64,000 nt of DNA. Origin: Chaetoderma sp. LZ-2023a (Eukaryota; Mollusca; Caudofoveata; Chaetodermatida; Chaetodermatidae). Below are positions 59,967 to 64,000 of this stretch, piece by piece (position 1 is the stretch's first letter; each line of letters opens with the position of its first letter). The position numbers were made by a program, and so were the translations under genes. The stretch is taken from NCBI GenBank assembly GCA_034401795.1, contig CM067374.1:97436860-97500859 (forward strand), read 5' to 3'. Below the pieces are notes generated by a model. That model saw only the letters and a program-made list of their open reading frames with translations. It was not told the origin of the DNA and did no database searches.

Positions 59967-61216
59967 GGACCATGCTGAAAAGTGGTATCAAACTTCAGCG
60001 CAGCTTGTCGCGTGTTTAATTAACTTTTAGGCCACAGTCTGTTGGGACTCTTCCTGGTACACCGCAAGAGCTATACGATGTATCCCACATGGTGTACCCA
60101 GTTATGTACATGCAATATTTAATTACAACTGTAGCCCTCCATGTTACGAGAAACTTTCAAACTACCGTCGCCAGATGGACACTTTCAATTTACTGGGTAA
60201 ATTCATGTATTGGTTATTCTGACTATCTAATGGACGTCTCTCTACAGCTGTTCTTCTTCACCATCTAGAGAGTGAGCCGCATCAACAGTCTGCCTGCGGA
60301 AATCTTCCCAGCAACTTCGGAATCAAGCCACCTCGCACTACTCATCTGTAGCGCATCTACTTCAGTAATTTATGAACTCTTATCATACCGATGACCACGG
60401 TGAAAACTAAAGTGTCGATTTCATATACACTCACCCTGTATCTTCGGATACCAGTTAGTTTAGATACCCCCGCCAATGTAGGAAGCACTGCAAAAAGAAA
60501 TTATATTATGTAACCCCGACCTGCAGTGCATCACAGGTAAAATGTTACTTCCGTACCACATGGGTGATGGACGAGACACAGAACTCCATCCAACTCGGTA
60601 TGGTGAGTGGGTGCGGTCTTAGAGCCGACCACGCCCTCATGGGAAGGTCACTAGTGATGGATATCTGCCTCTTACTCCCCACCATAAAAATACCATTGCG
60701 CTTTCTAAATTACTTATGTGAACTGTAAATTGTCCTAGTGATGTTATATGTGGTTGTGGGGTGATACATGACCGGATCGTCATGTGATTCAGGAGCGTTC
60801 ACTCTATAACATGTCTGCACACTGTCTTTCTGAGGAAGACGCTATGTGGGGCGACCTTCGGGAAGCCAGGCACCTTCGCCAGTTAGACTTATGTGTCCAA
60901 AGATAGGTAGGAATCCCTGCCACTCGCGGCCAAAGCTTGGAAGCATATCTAACAACTAAGTGGTAGGTTAGAATTTAGCAGAAGGCCGGCATAAATAAAA
61001 GCGGCAACTACCAATGCAGTATCATTGGACCTACATAAGACGGTGACCTATGAATTCTTCGGAAATCATTTGACCCGTCTTCACGTAAACCAGCATGCAT
61101 CACATTAATTATAATCTCATAAGGATTGACCGACTGCACATAACTTTTTGTTTGAACAAAAAAGTGGCCCTTTTTGCCAGCTCTTTTCCTGCGCTTCGGC
61201 GTTGAAGGCATTTTCC
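59967..61216. other. Spacer between divergent LTR elements
   Basis: No open frame or repeat was recognised. CG dinucleotides are more frequent than in the rest of the window. Confidence 0.45.
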
Positions 61217-61497
61217 TGTGATGAAGGTCCACGCGAGGCACTTTCCTCTCGCAACAATATTATTTTGTGCGTGTTGGGGGTATAATTGGTTTATATTAAA
61301 CTATTTAAGTAGCCTCATTATGATGCTCCCTTACGGGGATACTTTGCGGGATTTACGAATCTGTGAGGTACCTTCGGCGAGCCCATGTAGACACCAGTTT
61401 GGTTCTATGTACTGTATTATTTTGCTCATTTTCTAGCAAACGAGTACCATTGTTTGTGTACTTATTTACTTTTAACTATTATTATATCCGACATACC
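61217..61497 (+). mobile_element. Putative 5' LTR of Ty3/Gypsy-like element
   Basis: It starts TGTGATGAAGGTCC and is followed after about 61497 by GGTGACACCAACAGTTGGGA. Boundaries come from comparison with the inverted copy; the 3' LTR lies outside the window. No TATA or poly(A) signal was assigned. Confidence 0.6.
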
Positions 61498-62370
61498 GGT
61501 GACACCAACAGTTGGGATGAGACTGTGAGGTTCAATCTTGGCGGCAATGGTCACACGGCTCCACTGGAACATTATCATTCCACCGGCTTTAGAAGCCAGT
61601 CTTTGTACCTTCCAGAAAGTCATGATACGGGATCCATAACCCCAAGAACCATAGCTAACCAGCCCTCCCGCGCATCCTGTACATGTGGTGCAATGGAGCG
61701 GAGCAATATAATGGACCAGTGTGTACCCCTGCGAGATACAAGTGGTGCCCGATGTGGGGCTCGAACGAGAAGTGAACCCACGCCAACACTCAACCCACAC
61801 ACATTTCAGTCTCCTTCATTAGACAGTCAGCACTCCCTAAATTTGGAAGTAGCATCATCTGACGGGAGAACGGCACGTCTGCTCACCGACTATGCTATAA
61901 ATTTCCCTGGCGCGGAACAACCAGCACAGCTTTTACATGAGTATTCGCCGATCAGCGAGGGGACATTCCACGATGCCTCACAGGTAGGTACTCAATATAT
62001 CACATTGTCGGATATCCGCAATAGGCACCCAACATCTAAGCCGGATCGTGGTCGACCACGACACAGACCCATACGGGGACAAACTATTCCTTCACAGACA
62101 TTATGTTCACCAGCGTCATCACAGGGTCACCAATGGCCGGAACCTCATGCACCATGACCCACATCTCTGACAATACGGACCTCATCACTGTACTACCCAT
62201 CAGTACCTTGATACGAGCCGGGAGATGCGGCACCTCCCTTTCAACAGTATTCCAACATCACATGGCACACACCATCCCATCAGTCTCCTGCGCCACCTCC
62301 GTACGAGGAACACCCATCGCAACAGCCGATAGAACGTCTGCATCGTTTACACAGCACACCACCACCAGTC
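61498..62370 (+). other. Retroelement leader / gag 5' region, frame uncertain
   Basis: The first 240 bp are shared with the minus-strand copy. An open frame runs from 61363 to 62157 but starts inside the LTR, and its downstream part does not join the gag frame, so the true start of Gag is unclear. Confidence 0.45.
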
Positions 62371-62379
62371 TATATACCA

Positions 62380-63577
62380 ACACCCGTCTATGGACCCACA
62401 TCAGGGCAGTATTCAGCAGACCCAACATATCGTGCACAACACTATTATCGGGAATTGCCCTCACGGACATGGCATCATCGAGAACATTATCAGGAATTAC
62501 CACTACCAACATGCAGACCAACATTCGCGTTCACGTCAGTCTCCTCAGCACCACCACCTGGATTCGCACCTATAACTCCATATCATGGCCATGGCCGGAT
62601 CATTCTCCCTCCCGAATTTAGCGGGGAGAATGATTAGGCTAATTATAAGTGCCAATTCGAAATAATTAGTAGTACAAATCGGTGGACAGACCCACAAATG
62701 GGAGAATATCTGTCAGGAAAAGCACTCCAAGTCCTGGCAGATTTGGGATCAGATTGCATGCCAACATACACGGAACTGGAAAGTGTGTTGTCAGAGAGAT
62801 TCGGGGACACAGCCCTCAGTGAGATGAGTCGTCTACAGCTCAAGAACGTGTGTAGATGAGCCGGGGAGACACTACCGGAGTTAGCTAGTCATATTCAGCA
62901 ACGAGTTACTCACGCCTACCTCAGCACAAATCACGAGGGAGTCACACATCTGCATCTGGACACTTTCATTGACGCGTTAAGCGGAGAACCCGCCCCCAAG
63001 GAAAAGTTATTCCTCATCGAACACTGTAGTCTACAATCTTTAATGGCAACCGCAGTTCAGATTGAGAATTTATTGGAGTGGGAGAAAAACAATCAGCATC
63101 AGTTACATCCAATAAATAAAGTGAACGATGCAAATCTCCTAATCACCACCAACAACTCAACTGTATCAGCATCCACATCAGCAACCGACACGCAAACACA
63201 ATCAGAACAACCCACCAGTCAAAATTACGTGTCTAAAGGAAGAGGGCGTGGCTAATCCCATCACGGAGGCCACCACAATGTCCCAGGATACGGGAACCAG
63301 CACAATAATAACAGTCGTCATAACATGCATGATAGGTTAGAAGAGATAGCAAAACAGATCTCTGCACTCACCAACTTAGTCACCACACTCAGCAGCACCA
63401 TCGCGACACACTAGACAGCATGCCTAGCAACAAATATGATGACGTCTACACAGTCAACAAACACATGTTTTGGATGTGGTCAGCCGGGCCACCGGAAGGA
63501 GCGATGTCCAAATCGCCCTCTGTCTACAACTCCTACTGCTGACCAACGTACACCGCAGCCTGAGACCCCGTTAAACT
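62380..63577 (+). pseudogene. Ty3/Gypsy-type Gag with CCHC zinc knuckle and four in-frame stops
   Basis: One frame runs through without indels. It has a Pro/His/Gln-rich N-part, a Gag capsid-like segment (MGEYLSGKALQVLADLG, SERFGDTALSEMSR, GETLPELASHIQQRVTHAY), a basic linker (SKGRGRG), and a CX2CX4HX4C knuckle CFGCGQPGHRKERC starting at 63466. Stops interrupt it at 62635 (TAG), 62857 (TGA), 63253 (TAA) and 63412 (TAG). Gag packages element RNA. Protease and RT would follow beyond the right edge. It is a decayed copy of a family probably intact elsewhere. Confidence 0.85.
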
Positions 63578-64000
63578 AGAACGGGCACCGATTACAGAGT
63601 CACTTCGGTGCCCACTTTCACAACCCGGCTCAACTGCAGCCTCCGGACAATGTCAGGTGGCGAACATAACAAATCACTCTTCCACAACAGTATGCACTCA
63701 CACACACCTGGCTTCTTATGTGTCAGTACCAACGATGCACACAGCGTCCACGACACCGACATCTCCCCCTGCCGGAGGTTGTGACCCCCCAACCTCCATA
63801 TCTAACTAACCTTCTTTCCCATGTAAAACGGCAGTGGTAGATTGTAGCACCTCCACTGAAACAACATTTATACAAGCACCATGACCCATCGCCAAAGCAC
63901 TTAACACCCGGTACCCCTTGGTGGTATGCAATTCACACATCCTAACAGCATCACCCACTACAACCAGCAGCAGCAATAGTGACACAGACTGCAGTCAGCA
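63578..64000 (+). other. Possible protease start of the same retroelement
   Basis: Around 63831 one frame reads AVVDCSTSTETTFIQ, which is positioned and spaced like a retroelement protease (normally D-S/T-G with a downstream FI), but the glycine is missing. The window ends before any further domain. Confidence 0.3.

Overview
The window is animal nuclear DNA. The only confidently recognised host gene is split by GT-AG introns, and the mobile elements are metazoan types: a Penelope-like element, Tc1/mariner, several non-LTR retrotransposon fragments, a Ty3/Gypsy-like gag, a hAT-type MITE and tRNA-like SINEs. The dense, AT-rich, repeat-laden sequence fits a marine invertebrate. A lophotrochozoan is my best guess, because the dispersed 'AGCTCAC...GTCCGTCCG' repeats resemble ones I associate with mollusc genomes, but the species cannot be fixed from this window.

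The left part (1-10.1 kb, + strand) is dominated by ornithine carbamoyltransferase (OTC). Its last four recognisable coding exons lie at 6638-10057, and the earlier exons must lie left of the window. The upstream 6.6 kb, probably intron, holds a broken Penelope-like retroelement (about 690-2240) next to a perfect 58-bp inverted repeat, and a large element with about 1-kb inverted termini flanked by TA (3306-6369).

From 10 to 26 kb there are no clear host genes. This stretch has many copies of two hairpin MITE families, a SINE with a clean 13-bp target duplication, and a 2.5-kb tandem segmental duplication. The second copy of that duplication was invaded by a Tc1-type transposon with D-38-E spacing. 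A tandem array of tRNA-like SINE units and the tail of a LINE endonuclease follow. Family A is about 355-380 bp, has TIRs near AATGGACNTTTCCAGTTT, a central hairpin and TGACGTCA motifs. Family B is about 230 bp, has TTAA-CCCTTTAA ends and looks piggyBac-like.

From 27 to 41 kb the DNA is mostly degenerate tandem repeats with units of about 140-190, 455 and 490-620 bp. Embedded at 34340-35464 (- strand) is a long open frame, possibly the last exon of an unrecognised host gene with an AT-hook-like motif and a Cys/His-rich patch.

From 41 to 64 kb there are LINE fragments on both strands, more MITEs, long microsatellites, a hAT-type MITE with an exact 8-bp target duplication, and two divergent Ty3/Gypsy-like elements. 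One of these runs off the right end with a gag frame interrupted by stop codons. No genes work together as a pathway here. Apart from OTC and the possible 34-kb exon, the window records successive, nested transposon insertion and tandem duplication.
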